DNA of 64,000 bases from Cellulomonas sp. (GTDB lineage Bacteria; Actinomycetota; Actinomycetes; Actinomycetales; Cellulomonadaceae), in contig JABBOW010000033.1 in the NCBI GenBank assembly GCA_012927595.1, positions 34,310 through 98,309 on the forward strand, written 5' to 3'. Under the pieces are notes generated by a model, which was not told the DNA's origin, made no database searches, and was given only the letters and a program-made list of their open reading frames with translations. Below, piece by piece: positions 1 through 8,421 of the stretch; position 1 is the first letter of the stretch, and each line of letters opens with the position of its first letter. A program made the position numbers and the translations under genes.

Positions 1-226
1 CGCGGAGCCGGCCCGGACGGCCAGGTCGTCGTCGAGCGCCGCCTGGAGGTCGTCCGGGACCTCGACCGCGCGGGGCTCGTCATCGCGGACGACGTCGACC
101 TCGATGGTGTCCCCGCGCCGCGATCCCCGCCACGGAGCGCATCTGGACGCGCACGGGGATGCCGGTCTGGCCCTTCACCGTCGCGACGGTGCTGGCGTAC
201 TCGGCGCCGTTGATGCCCACCCGCAC
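1..226 (-). pseudogene. Frameshifted DUF1905/YdeI-like protein remnant (C-terminus off the left edge)
   Basis: Reading leftwards from about 226, the translation gives VRVGINGAEYASTVA and then continues to about 120. From about 118 the homology carries on only in another frame as GDTIEVDVV, followed by DDEPRAVEVPDDLQAALDDDL to the window edge. The pieces match the order of DUF1905 domains, small beta-barrel proteins often fused to a YdeI/OmpD-associated tail. A frameshift lies around 111-130. No start codon or recognisable N-terminal third (normally about 35 residues more) is visible upstream of 226. I read this as a decayed gene. A sequencing error could explain the shift but not the missing N-terminus. 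Confidence 0.5.
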
Positions 227-616
227 CGGGCTGGTCCGGCACCCGAGGTTGCTATCGAGGTTGGATCCACCTCACCGGGTGTGAGCTCAGCCTCCGGCGA
301 GAGCCACCCGGCCTCCTTCGAAGACGGCGCGTCGCTTGCAGGGTCAGGGCGGGTCCTTGAGAGCCGGTCGCCCGAGCTGAGGTCTCGCGCGAGCCACGTT
401 GACCTCGGCAATGACCACCGGATCAGGATCCGGACCCTGCCGGCGCTGATGGCCGTCGTCAGCGCCGTCCACTTTCAAGGGCGCCTCACGTCGGCCCAAG
501 AGCTCGAGATTCCCCCCGATCTCCCAGAAGCCAGCTCAGAGGCCCGATTCTTCTCATCGGTTCCCAGAACCCCTCTTGATTCACAAGCTCGACGGGACCG
601 AGCAACGGGTGCAGCG
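227..616. other. Gene-free interval between the DUF1905 remnant and dnaB
   Basis: I see no convincing gene on either strand. The open frame crossing it on the plus strand has no family resemblance. A 7-bp inverted repeat (CCGGATC-AG-GATCCGG, 418-433) is the only structure I noticed. It lies about 190 bp downstream of the dnaB stop. Confidence 0.5.
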
Positions 617-1990
617 TCAGCCCTGCATGTCCACGAATCTTGAGTAGTGCCCCTGGAACGCCACCGTGATCGTGTCGGTCGGACCGTTGCGATGCTTGGC
701 CACGATCAGGTCGGCCTCTCCTGCGCGGGGTGACTCCTTCTCGTAGGCGTCCTCGCGGTGCAGAAGAATGACCATGTCGGCATCTTGCTCGATGGATCCA
801 CTTTCGCGAAGGTCGCTCATCATCGGGCGCTTGTCGGTGCGCTGCTCCGGGCCACGGTTCAGCTGAGAGATCGCAATGACCGGGACCTCGAGCTCCTTCG
901 CGAGCAGCTTGAGCGCACGCGAGAACTCCGAGACCTCCTGCTGACGCGACTCGACACGCTTGCCGGATGACATCAGCTGCAGGTAGTCGATGACCACGAG
1001 CTCGAGATTGTGCCGCTGCTTGAGACGCCGGCACTTCGCTCGGATCTCCATGAGCGACATGTTCGGTGAGTCGTCGATGAAGAGCGGCGCCTCGGAGATC
1101 CGACCCATCGTGGCCGCGAGCTTCTGCCAGTCGTCCTCGCCCATCTGACCTGTACGCATCTTCTGCAGATGGATCTTCGCTTCGGCCGACAGCAGTCGCA
1201 TCGTGATCTCGTTGCGGCTCATCTCGAGCGAAAAGACAACAGAAGTCTTTCCGTGCTTTATCGACGCAGAACGGACAATATCGATTCCTAGCGTTGATTT
1301 TCCAATTGCAGGCCTCGCGGCAATCACAATCATCTGTCCCGGGTGCAGCCCGTTCGTCAGCCGGTCCAGGTCCGCGAACCCCGTCGGCACGCCGACCATG
1401 CCCACGCCTCGGTGCCCCGCCGCCTCGATCTCGTCGACCGCGCCGCCGATGATGTCGCCGAGCCGGCGGTAGTCCTCGGACGCGCGACGTTCCGTGACCG
1501 CGTACACCTCGGCCTGCGCGTTGTTGACGATGTCGTCGACGTCGCCGCCGTCGGTCGCGTAGCCGAGCTGGACGATGCGCGTCCCGGCTTCGACGAGGCG
1601 GCGCAGGACGGCGCGCTCGCGCACGATCCGCGCGTAGTACCCCGCGTTGGCTGCCGTCGGCACCATCGAGATGAGGGTGTGGAGGTACGGCGCCCCGCCG
1701 ATTCGGGTCATCTCGCCGCGCTTGGTCAGCTCGTCGGAGACGGTGACCGCATCGGCGGGCTCGCCGCGGCTGTACAGGTCGAGGATCGCGTCGTAGATCG
1801 CCTCGTGCGCCGGGCGGTAGAAGTCGTTGCCGCGCAGCTGCTCGACGACGTCGGCGATGGCGTCCTTCGAGATCATCATGCCGCCGAGGACGCTCTGCTC
1901 CGCGGCGATGTCCTGCGGAGGGGTGCGATCGAAGTCGCGGGGTCGGCTCGACCCCGACGGCATGCCGTACTCGAGCTCTTCGATCGTCAC
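617..1990 (-). CDS. dnaB: Replicative DNA helicase DnaB
   Basis: This is the hexameric 5'-3' helicase of the replication fork, 457 residues. The N-terminal DnaG-interacting domain spans about 25-125 (AAEQSVLGGMM). The RecA-like ATPase spans about 185-455, with a P-loop at about 229-236 (ARPAIGKST), Walker B near VVIDYLQLM, and the DNA-loop/arginine-finger region DLRESGSIEQDAD. The P-loop has Ala-Ile where mycobacterial DnaB usually has Gly-Val. It encodes no intein, but codon use collapses to AT-rich codons exactly at the P-loop (1231-1330) and again at RESG (762-815), the two known DnaB intein sites. It is not coupled to the rplI operon; a DnaA-box cluster lies upstream. Confidence 0.97.
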   Translation of the reverse strand: MTIEELEYGMPSGSSRPRDFDRTPPQDIAAEQSVLGGMMISKDAIADVVEQLRGNDFYRPAHEAIYDAILDLYSRGEPADAVTVSDELTKRGEMTRIGGAPYLHTLISMVPTAANAGYYARIVRERAVLRRLVEAGTRIVQLGYATDGGDVDDIVNNAQAEVYAVTERRASEDYRRLGDIIGGAVDEIEAAGHRGVGMVGVPTGFADLDRLTNGLHPGQMIVIAARPAIGKSTLGIDIVRSASIKHGKTSVVFSLEMSRNEITMRLLSAEAKIHLQKMRTGQMGEDDWQKLAATMGRISEAPLFIDDSPNMSLMEIRAKCRRLKQRHNLELVVIDYLQLMSSGKRVESRQQEVSEFSRALKLLAKELEVPVIAISQLNRGPEQRTDKRPMMSDLRESGSIEQDADMVILLHREDAYEKESPRAGEADLIVAKHRNGPTDTITVAFQGHYSRFVDMQG

Positions 1991-2190
1991 AGACTCATCC
2001 CCGCCTCGAGCTCACCCTACCGAACACACGTTCTACCGGGAGGGTCCGACACCCCTGCGCGACCGCGCTCCCAGCACGGTCCGACGCCCTGATCACGCCG
2101 ACGTCGCCCATGGCCTCAGCGCACCGCCGAGCACTCCGCCGAGCACGCCTACGCGAGGCTAGAGCCGTTTCGCCCGGCGGGACAACGATG

Positions 2191-2344
2191 GCATCCACAG
2201 GCCCTGGGGACGACGCCCGATCCCCTGTGGACGGTGTCCGATTTCACTGTGCACAGGGTGTGGGTGCGCCTGTGGATAATCGTCTTCGACAAGTCCGAAC
2301 GGGCGGCTCGACCGGCCCACACGCTGTGCACCGCCTGTGGACGG
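2191..2344. promoter_or_regulatory. DnaA-box cluster upstream of dnaB
   Basis: The divergent spacer between dnaB and the MATE gene has four DnaA-box-like 9-mers: GCATCCACA at 2191-2199, TGTGGACGG at 2226-2234, a perfect TTATCCACA (minus strand) at 2271-2279, and TGTGGACGG at 2336-2344. The last overlaps the annotated MATE start. The clustering suggests DnaA-responsive control of dnaB or DnaA titration; this is inferred. Confidence 0.45.
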
Positions 2345-3695
2345 GAGATTGGTGGCCAAGATTTCATCTGTTGGACAGATTCCGTCCACCATCGACCGGC
2401 AGATCGTCACCCTCGCGATCCCTGCTCTCGGTGCCCTCGTCGCCGAGCCGTTGTTCGTCCTCGTCGACTCGGCCGTCGTCGGCCATCTGGGCACTGCGCA
2501 GCTTGCCGGGTTGTCGCTCGCCTCGACGGTTCTGGTCACCGTCGTCGGCCTCTGCGTCTTCCTCGCGTACGCCACCACGGCGAGCGTCGCGCGTCGACTC
2601 GGTGCAGGCGATCGCCGCGGTGCGGTCCAGGTCGGCGTGGACGGGCTGTGGCTCGCCCTCGGGCTCGGCATCGTCCTCGCGGTCGCGGCCTGGCTGGGCG
2701 CGCCGGCTGCGGTCGCGGCTCTCGGGGCCGACGGCGCGGTCGCGGCTCACGCCGTGACATACCTGCGCTGGTCCGCACCCGGGCTGCCCGGCATGCTGCT
2801 CGTCCTGGCGTCCACCGGCGTGCTGCGCGGCCTCCTGGACACGCGCACGCCGCTCGTGGCGGCCGCCGTCGGAGCCGTCGCCAATGCTGTCCTCAACGTC
2901 ACGCTCGTATACGGGTTCGGGCTCGGTATCGCCGGGTCGGGCCTCGGCACCGCGATCGTCCAGATCGCGATGGGCGCGGTCCTCGCAGCCGTCGTCGTGC
3001 GCGGCGCCCGCGCGCTCGGCGCCTCGGTCGCACCCGCCGCCGGCGGCATCCTGGCCAATGCGCGGTCGGGCGCCCCCCTTCTCGTGCGGACCGCTTCCCT
3101 GCGCCTCGCGATCCTCGCGACCGTCTGGGTCGCGACCGCGCTCGGCGACGTGACGCTAGCGGGCCATCAGGTCGTCAGCTCGCTGTGGAGCCTCGCGGCC
3201 TTCGCGCTCGACGCGCTCGCCATCGCGGCTCAGGCCCTCGTCGGGCATGCCCTCGGGGCCGGCGACGTCACTCAGGCCCGCTCGGTGCTGCGCCGGACTC
3301 TGACGTGGGGCATCGGTGCAGGCGCCCTGCTCGGGGTGGTCCTGGGCGCGGGCGGCTGGCTCCTCGCGCGCCTGTTCACGAGCGACCCGGACGTGCGCCG
3401 GGCTGTGACCGCTGCGCTCATCGTCCTCGCCGTCGCCATGCCGATGGCCGGCTGGGTGTTCGTGCTCGACGGCGTGCTCATCGGGGCGGGCGACGGCCGC
3501 TACCTCGCCTGGGCCGGGCTCATGACGCTGCTGGCGTACGTACCGTGCCTGCTGGCCGTGCGCGCGTGGGCGCCGGGTGGTGCCACGGGGCTCGCCTGGC
3601 TGTGGGCCGCCTTCGCGGGAGCCTTCATGCTGGCGCGCGCGCTGACGACAGGACTGCGCGCCCGCGGCGACGCCTGGACGGTCGCCGGCGTGTGA
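2337..3695 (+). CDS. MATE-family efflux transporter (DinF-like)
   Basis: This is an integral membrane cation/drug antiporter of the MATE superfamily, 452 residues with about 12 hydrophobic segments. The family signature region IPALGALVAEPLFVLVDSAVVGHLG lies near residues 29-53, with an internal repeat in the second half (TLAGHQVVSSLWSLAAFALDA). It is transcribed divergently from dnaB. The start is uncertain. GTG 2337 gives the longest frame, but GTG 2352 follows GGGAG at 2343-2347 and may be the true start. The substrate cannot be predicted. A DinF-like MATE in this position is common in related actinobacteria. Confidence 0.88.
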   Translation: MDGRLVAKISSVGQIPSTIDRQIVTLAIPALGALVAEPLFVLVDSAVVGHLGTAQLAGLSLASTVLVTVVGLCVFLAYATTASVARRLGAGDRRGAVQVGVDGLWLALGLGIVLAVAAWLGAPAAVAALGADGAVAAHAVTYLRWSAPGLPGMLLVLASTGVLRGLLDTRTPLVAAAVGAVANAVLNVTLVYGFGLGIAGSGLGTAIVQIAMGAVLAAVVVRGARALGASVAPAAGGILANARSGAPLLVRTASLRLAILATVWVATALGDVTLAGHQVVSSLWSLAAFALDALAIAAQALVGHALGAGDVTQARSVLRRTLTWGIGAGALLGVVLGAGGWLLARLFTSDPDVRRAVTAALIVLAVAMPMAGWVFVLDGVLIGAGDGRYLAWAGLMTLLAYVPCLLAVRAWAPGGATGLAWLWAAFAGAFMLARALTTGLRARGDAWTVAGV

Positions 3696-3763
3696 CGCGG
3701 TGGACGGTCACCGGCGCCCGACCCCGCGCGCGCCCGCTCCTGCGCGGCCGCCGACCTGCCCCC

Positions 3764-3796
3764 GACAACGACAGGACGCGAACAACGACAGGACGC
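3764..3796. repeat. 15-bp direct repeat
   Basis: ACAACGACAGGACGC occurs at 3765-3779 and 3782-3796, immediately before the bidirectional terminator hairpin. No function is apparent. Confidence 0.6.
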
Positions 3797-3822
3797 CGAC
3801 ACCCTGAAGGGTGCCAGCGTCC
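3791..3822. terminator. Bidirectional terminator between the MATE gene and rplI
   Basis: A 15-bp imperfect stem (GGACGCCGACACCCT pairing with AGGGTGCCAGCGTCC, 13 of 15 paired) sits between the convergent MATE and rplI genes. There is no T-tract, as is usual for high-GC actinobacterial terminators. Confidence 0.7.
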
Positions 3823-3854
3823 TGGACGTGCTGGTCGTACCGCTGAGGGTGAGC

Positions 3855-4304
3855 TCAGCCGGCGACGACGTTGACCGTGATGGTCGCGGAGACCTCGGAG
3901 TGCATCCGGAGCTTCACCTTGTACTCCCCGACCGACTTGATCGGCTGACCGATCTCGATCTTGCGACGGTCGATGGACTGACCGCCGGTGGCCTTGACGG
4001 CCGCGGCGATCTCGGCGGTCGTGACGGCTCCGAACAGGCGACCGGAGCCGCCGGCCTTCGCCGTCACGACGACGGGCTTCGCCTGGAGCGAGTCACGAGC
4101 TGCCTTGGCCTCGTCGAGCGAAGCGATCTCGCGCGACTTGCGGGCTTGACGGATCGCCGTGATCTCCTTCTCGACGCCCTTGGACCAGGTGGTCGCGAGG
4201 CTGCGCGGGACGAGGAAGTTCCGGGCGTACCCGTCCTTCACCTCGACGACGTCGCCGGGCTCGCCGAGACCGGTGACCTCGTGGGTCAGAATGAGCTTGG
4301 CCAT
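3855..4304 (-). CDS. rplI: 50S ribosomal protein L9
   Basis: This is the bL9 large-subunit protein, 149 residues, the usual length. The N-terminal domain has the signature [20 protein letters not shown], followed by a helical linker (about 45-80) and the rRNA-binding C-terminal domain ([16 protein letters not shown]). It is the last gene of rpsF-ssb-rpsR-rplI, starting 15 bp after rpsR behind a strong AAGGAGGT site. The convergent hairpin at 3791-3822 ends the operon. Confidence 0.98.
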   Translation of the reverse strand: MAKLILTHEVTGLGEPGDVVEVKDGYARNFLVPRSLATTWSKGVEKEITAIRQARKSREIASLDEAKAARDSLQAKPVVVTAKAGGSGRLFGAVTTAEIAAAVKATGGQSIDRRKIEIGQPIKSVGEYKVKLRMHSEVSATITVNVVAG

Positions 4305-4319
4305 GGGGTTACCTCCTTC

Positions 4320-4556
4320 TCAGCGTGCGGACGACGAGTACGGCAGGAGTGCCATCTCGCGGGCGTTCTTGACTGCACGTGCGATCGCACGCTGCTCCTG
4401 CGTGGACACACCGGTCACCCGGCGCGCACGGATCTTTCCGCGGTCCGAGATGAACTTGCGCAGCAGCGCAGTGTCCTTGTAGTCGACGACGTCGATCTTC
4501 GCCGCCTTGAGCGGGTTGAGCTTCTTCTTAGGCTTGCGGACAACGGCCTTGGCCAT
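4320..4556 (-). CDS. rpsR: 30S ribosomal protein S18
   Basis: bS18, 78 residues, which binds S6 in the platform of the small subunit. The core is [19 protein letters not shown] followed by [22 protein letters not shown], diagnostic for S18. ATG 4556 is preceded by AGGAGCAC. Longer in-frame reading upstream has no S18 homology and was trimmed. It has no CxxC zinc pair, so it looks like the zinc-independent form. It sits 82 bp downstream of ssb and shares its operon. Confidence 0.97.
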   Translation of the reverse strand: MAKAVVRKPKKKLNPLKAAKIDVVDYKDTALLRKFISDRGKIRARRVTGVSTQEQRAIARAVKNAREMALLPYSSSAR

Positions 4557-4638
4557 CGCGGTGCTCCTTGTCATGAAGTGCTGGAGCCCGGGGCGTTGCC
4601 ATACCCCGGGATGGTGTGTCAGTGGTGCTGGACGTCGA

Positions 4639-5184
4639 TCAGAACGGGGGCTCGTCGGAGAATCCGCCGGTGCTCGCAGAACCGCCGGGGGCCGGCGTGG
4701 CCCACGGGTCGTCCTGCTGACCGCCGGAGGCGCCGCCGTAGCTGCCGCCCCCGCCGCCGCCGCCTCCGTTGAAGCCGCCGCCACCGCCTGCGCCGAACCC
4801 GCCACCGCCGCCACCGGACCGCTGGGTCCGGGTGACCTTGGCGCTGGCGTAGCGCAGGGATGGGCCGACCTCATCGACCTGGAGCTCGACGACGGTGCGC
4901 TTCTCGCCCTCACGGGTGTCGTACGAACGCTGCACGAGCCTGCCCGTCGCGATGACGCGCATGCCCTTGGTGAGCGACTCAGCGACCGACTCGGCTGCCT
5001 CCCGCCAGATCGAGCAGCGCATGAACAGCGTGTCGCTGTCCTTCCACTCGTTGGTCTGACGGTCGAACGTGCGCGGAGTGGATGCCACGGTGAAGTTCGC
5101 GACAGCCGCACCCGACGGGGTGAAGCGCAGCTCCGGGTCCCCGGTCAGGTTCCCGATCACCGTGATGACGGTCTCACCAGCCAT
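4639..5184 (-). CDS. ssb: Single-stranded DNA-binding protein
   Basis: Homotetrameric SSB, 181 residues. The OB fold spans about 1-115 ([19 protein letters not shown] at the N-terminus; [19 protein letters not shown]). A long glycine-only linker follows (about 122-150), then Q/P-rich sequence and the acidic tip FSDEPPF that recruits partner proteins. It lies between rpsF and rpsR, the usual actinobacterial order. ATG 5184 follows GAGGAG. The gene is at 72-73 bp spacing from rpsF. Confidence 0.98.
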   Translation of the reverse strand: MAGETVITVIGNLTGDPELRFTPSGAAVANFTVASTPRTFDRQTNEWKDSDTLFMRCSIWREAAESVAESLTKGMRVIATGRLVQRSYDTREGEKRTVVELQVDEVGPSLRYASAKVTRTQRSGGGGGGFGAGGGGGFNGGGGGGGGSYGGASGGQQDDPWATPAPGGSASTGGFSDEPPF

Positions 5185-5256
5185 GCCAGCTCCTCGTACA
5201 AGAGAGTTCGTCTGAGACGTTCAGTTGATGCGCAGGGTACTCACGTGATCCGACGC

Positions 5257-5550
5257 TCAGGCGTCGGCGCGGAGCACCTTGGTGCGCAGCACGACCTCGT
5301 TGAGGCCCAGCTGACGGTCGAGCTCCTTGGCGGTCGCAGGCGACGCCGTGAAGTCGATGACCGCGTAGATGCCTTCGGACTTCTTCTGGATGTCGTACGC
5401 CAGGCGGCGCTTGCCCCAGATGTCGACCTTGTCGACCGTGCCGCCATCGTTCTTGATGACGGTCAGGTACTTGTCGAGCGAGGGAGCGACTGTGCGCTCC
5501 TCGATCTCGGGATCGAGGATGATCATGATCTCGTACTGACGCAGGCTCAT
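5257..5550 (-). CDS. rpsF: 30S ribosomal protein S6
   Basis: bS6, 97 residues, partner of S18. Signature [20 protein letters not shown] at the N-terminus and [29 protein letters not shown] core. The ATG at 5550 is chosen because AGAGGAGG precedes it; the frame remains open for seven more codons (to 5571), but those contain the ribosome binding site. It heads the operon rpsF-ssb-rpsR-rplI. A hairpin in its leader (5574-5592) may serve autoregulation. Confidence 0.97.
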   Translation of the reverse strand: MSLRQYEIMIILDPEIEERTVAPSLDKYLTVIKNDGGTVDKVDIWGKRRLAYDIQKKSEGIYAVIDFTASPATAKELDRQLGLNEVVLRTKVLRADA

Positions 5551-5573
5551 ACCCACCTCCTCTGGTCTCAACG

Positions 5574-5592
5574 GTCACGGTCTGTCCGTGAC
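5574..5592 (-). promoter_or_regulatory. Leader hairpin upstream of rpsF (possible S6:S18 leader)
   Basis: A perfect 7-bp stem, GTCACGG-ACAGA-CCGTGAC in the sense orientation, lies 24 bp before the rpsF ATG and is followed directly by a CCG trinucleotide. S6:S18 complexes bind a CCG-containing leader structure in many bacteria. Position and CCG fit, but the full consensus was not verified. Confidence 0.35.
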
Positions 5593-5746
5593 AGGAGGGT
5601 TCTCGTGCGTCGCTGCACCCTCGTCCGGCTCGCGCCTCGCAGGGGTGCTGCCCGTGGCCGACGACGATAGGCGCCGACGACCGGTGGGCACAGCAGTGCA
5701 CAAGGCTACCCGGTCCGGACCCCTGGTCCGAACCGGAGCCCCGTCA

Positions 5747-8143
5747 TCATGCGGCGGGTGCGACCGTAGGGGTCGCGGATGGCGTGGCAGCGACCGTCGG
5801 GGTCGGTGTAGCGACAGGCGGCGGTCCGGTCGAGACGACGAGCGTGACCGTGCCCTGCGGAGCGAGCATCGCCCCGGCCGCCGGGTCGACCCGGACGACC
5901 TTGCCGGCCGGCACGGTCGCCGACGACTCCTTCGTCACCGCGGGCTGCAGCCCGGCATTGAGCACGGCGGCCTCCGCATCCGACAGGAGCTTGCCCTCGA
6001 GGCCGGTCGGGACGGCGATCTGCGTCACGGGCGCCGGCGTCACGACGGGCGCAGCCGTGTCGGTCGGGGTCTGGGTCGGGGTCGGGATCGACGTCGCGGT
6101 GGGTGCACCGCCGACGTTCGCGCGCGCCGGGAAGGGCGTCTGCGTCGCGTAGGGCGCCATGGCCAGGACCGGCTTCATGTAGGACGCCCACAGCGCGGCC
6201 GGCCAGGTGCCGCCGGTGATCGAATTCGGCTTGCTACCGGGCTTCCCGAACGTGTCGATCGGCACCTGGTCGTGCCCGCTAGCGCCACCGGCCTGGCTGA
6301 GCGCGACAGCTGTGGATATCTCCGGGGTGAAGCCGACGAACCACGCCGACTGGTTCGTCTCGCTCGTGCCCGTCTTGCCTGCGATCGGACGGCCGAGCGG
6401 CTTGACCCACTGCTTCCCGGAGCCACTCTGCACGACCTGCTGCATCGCGAAGGTCGTGTCAGCCATCACGTCGGCCGCAAAGCGCTGCTCGTGCACCTTC
6501 TCCCCCTTGTAGGCCACGGAATCGTCCTTGAGGTACCGGACCTCGCTCACGATGAACGGGGTCGAGTAGGTGCCCTGTGCCGCGATGGTCGCGTACGCGC
6601 TCGCCATGTCGAGCGGATGCACGGCGTCGGTACCCAGGACGTTCGCCCGGTTGGGGTCGGGCGTCGTCGTGACTCCGGCCTGGCTGGCCGCTCCCGCGGT
6701 CTTGTCGGGACCGATCTTCAGGTTGAGCTGGGCGTAGACCGTGTTCACGGACTGCGCGGTAGCCGTCACGAGGTCGATGCTCCCGAACTGCGTGGGCTCG
6801 AAGTTGTGCACAGACCAGTCGCCGAACTTCTGCGGGGTGTTGCCGTTGAACCTCGTAGTGAGCGGGACACCTTGCTGGAGAGCGGCAATGAGCGCGAACG
6901 GCTTGAACGTCGAACCTGCCTGGACAGCGTCGAGCGTCACGCGGTTGACCGCGTCGGTGAGGGGGTCGGGGCCGCCGTACATGGAGACGATCGCACCAGT
7001 CTTCGGTCGGATCGACACGAGCGCGACCTTCAGCTGCGGACTGGGCTGCGCGCCCGCGAGAGTCCCGTCCAGCAGGCCGCCGACTGCCCGCACGGCCTCG
7101 TCCTGCACGGGCTTCTCGATCGTCGTGATGATGGTCAGGCCACCACCGTCGATCGTGTCGTCGGTGAAGGCCCCGGTCGCGGTCAGCTCGGTGCGCACGC
7201 GCTGCAGGATGTAGCCGTTGACCCCCTGATAGGTCTCAGCGACCTTGTACTCAACCGTCGCGGGCATGCCCTTCTGCACCGCGTCGTCGTGCTCGGCCTG
7301 CGTGATGGCCTTGTCGGTCAGCATCGCGTCGAGCACGATCTTCCACTTGGCCTGCGCCTTGTCGGGGCTCTTCGCCGGGTCCCAGTTGTTAGGCGACGGG
7401 ATGATGCCTGCCAGCACCGCGGACTGCGAGAGCGTCAGGTCCTTGGCGTCGACCCCGAAGAACGACCGCGCCGCGACCTGGATCCCGTACGAGTCCCGCC
7501 CGAAGTAGATGGTGTTCAGGTAGTTGCCGAGCACGACCTTCTTGTCCTGGTCGCGCGCGATCTTGATCGCGAGGATCGCTTCCTTGAACTTGCCGACGTA
7601 GTCGGCGCGCGTCGACCGCGTCGCGTAGTAACGGTGCGCGTACTGCTGCGTGAGCGTGGACCCGCCCTGCAGGCTGCCACCGCGAAGGTTGTTCAGGAGG
7701 GCGCGGCCGGTCCCTGTGATCGACACGCCGCTGTTGTCCCAGAAGGTGCGGTCCTCGCCGGCGACGACCGCGTTGCCCACATGGGCGGGCAGGGTGGCGA
7801 AGTCCACGATCTCGCGGCGCTGCACGGCGAACGTCCCCATGGCCGTGCCGCGCGTCCCGTCCGCATTGTTCGCGAAGTAGACGGTCGACGCCTGCGTCGC
7901 GGTGTCTTTGGCCGGGTCGGGGATCGAGGTGAGCGCGTAGGCCGCGACGACGGCGCCGAGGCCGAGAAAGCAGACCGTCAGGAAGCCACCGAGGAGGAAT
8001 CGCCACGACGGGAGCCACCGGTGCAGACCGTGGAGGCCGTGCCGGGGGTAGTCGAAGAACCGGCGAGGCCGTTTCGGGGTCGCGGCGACGCGCGACCTGC
8101 TGCGTCCTGAGGGCTGGGCTGCCCGACGGTTCGTGCCTGCCAA
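5747..8143 (-). CDS. Bifunctional class A penicillin-binding protein with PASTA domain
   Basis: Membrane-anchored glycosyltransferase/transpeptidase, 798 residues. A basic cytoplasmic tail and a TM segment at about 48-70 come first. GT51 follows at about 95-270, with EDRTFW and the GGSTLTQQ motif. The transpeptidase domain has the SxxK nucleophile in AGSTFKPF (about 409), SVN (about 463) and KTGTS (about 590). One PASTA domain (about 700-765, ending in VVSTGP) precedes a Thr/Pro/Ala-rich tail. All catalytic motifs are intact. It resembles actinobacterial PonA proteins near the ino1 locus. It is transcribed away from padR; rpsF lies downstream. Confidence 0.95.
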   Translation of the reverse strand: MAGTNRRAAQPSGRSRSRVAATPKRPRRFFDYPRHGLHGLHRWLPSWRFLLGGFLTVCFLGLGAVVAAYALTSIPDPAKDTATQASTVYFANNADGTRGTAMGTFAVQRREIVDFATLPAHVGNAVVAGEDRTFWDNSGVSITGTGRALLNNLRGGSLQGGSTLTQQYAHRYYATRSTRADYVGKFKEAILAIKIARDQDKKVVLGNYLNTIYFGRDSYGIQVAARSFFGVDAKDLTLSQSAVLAGIIPSPNNWDPAKSPDKAQAKWKIVLDAMLTDKAITQAEHDDAVQKGMPATVEYKVAETYQGVNGYILQRVRTELTATGAFTDDTIDGGGLTIITTIEKPVQDEAVRAVGGLLDGTLAGAQPSPQLKVALVSIRPKTGAIVSMYGGPDPLTDAVNRVTLDAVQAGSTFKPFALIAALQQGVPLTTRFNGNTPQKFGDWSVHNFEPTQFGSIDLVTATAQSVNTVYAQLNLKIGPDKTAGAASQAGVTTTPDPNRANVLGTDAVHPLDMASAYATIAAQGTYSTPFIVSEVRYLKDDSVAYKGEKVHEQRFAADVMADTTFAMQQVVQSGSGKQWVKPLGRPIAGKTGTSETNQSAWFVGFTPEISTAVALSQAGGASGHDQVPIDTFGKPGSKPNSITGGTWPAALWASYMKPVLAMAPYATQTPFPARANVGGAPTATSIPTPTQTPTDTAAPVVTPAPVTQIAVPTGLEGKLLSDAEAAVLNAGLQPAVTKESSATVPAGKVVRVDPAAGAMLAPQGTVTLVVSTGPPPVATPTPTVAATPSATPTVAPAA

Positions 8144-8338
8144 CGCACTGCCTTCCTGCTGACGATCCGGTCCGCAGTCAGGTCGGCCGAGGGCCGGGAC
8201 GTGGCTGCCGGTTCAGTATGAACGACCCCGCTGTTCGCTCTGTCGAACCGCGGCCCGCGGGCCACCACCTTCACATGATCGGCGGGGGTCCACGGGGTCA
8301 GGTACTTGCCGTGCAGGTCCCTCGGACGTATTGTGACG

Positions 8339-8357
8339 ATGTATCCATTCGATACAT
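8339..8357. promoter_or_regulatory. PadR-type operator
   Basis: A perfect inverted repeat, ATGTATC-CATTC-GATACAT, lies about 65 bp upstream of padR in the padR/PBP divergent spacer. PadR regulators bind ATGT/ACAT palindromes, so autoregulation of padR-ino1 is likely. The assignment is inferred from motif and position. Confidence 0.65.
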
Positions 8358-8421
8358 CGAGCGCGCTGCTCTGCGGCGGGCCGTGAGCCAAGACCCTAGG
8401 GCAACCAGCAGGAGGTGGCAC

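Noticed and set aside
104..643. A 179-codon plus-strand open frame
   Set aside because: It crosses the DUF1905 remnant antisense and the end of dnaB, has no family resemblance and no ribosome binding site.
2234..3874. A 546-codon Arg-rich frame over the MATE gene
   Set aside because: Composition is that of a shifted high-GC frame; MATE has clear membrane homology.
5588..8110. An 840-codon frame antisense to the penicillin-binding protein
   Set aside because: Typical antisense shadow (Arg/Asp/Val/Leu-rich); the sense frame has all PBP motifs.
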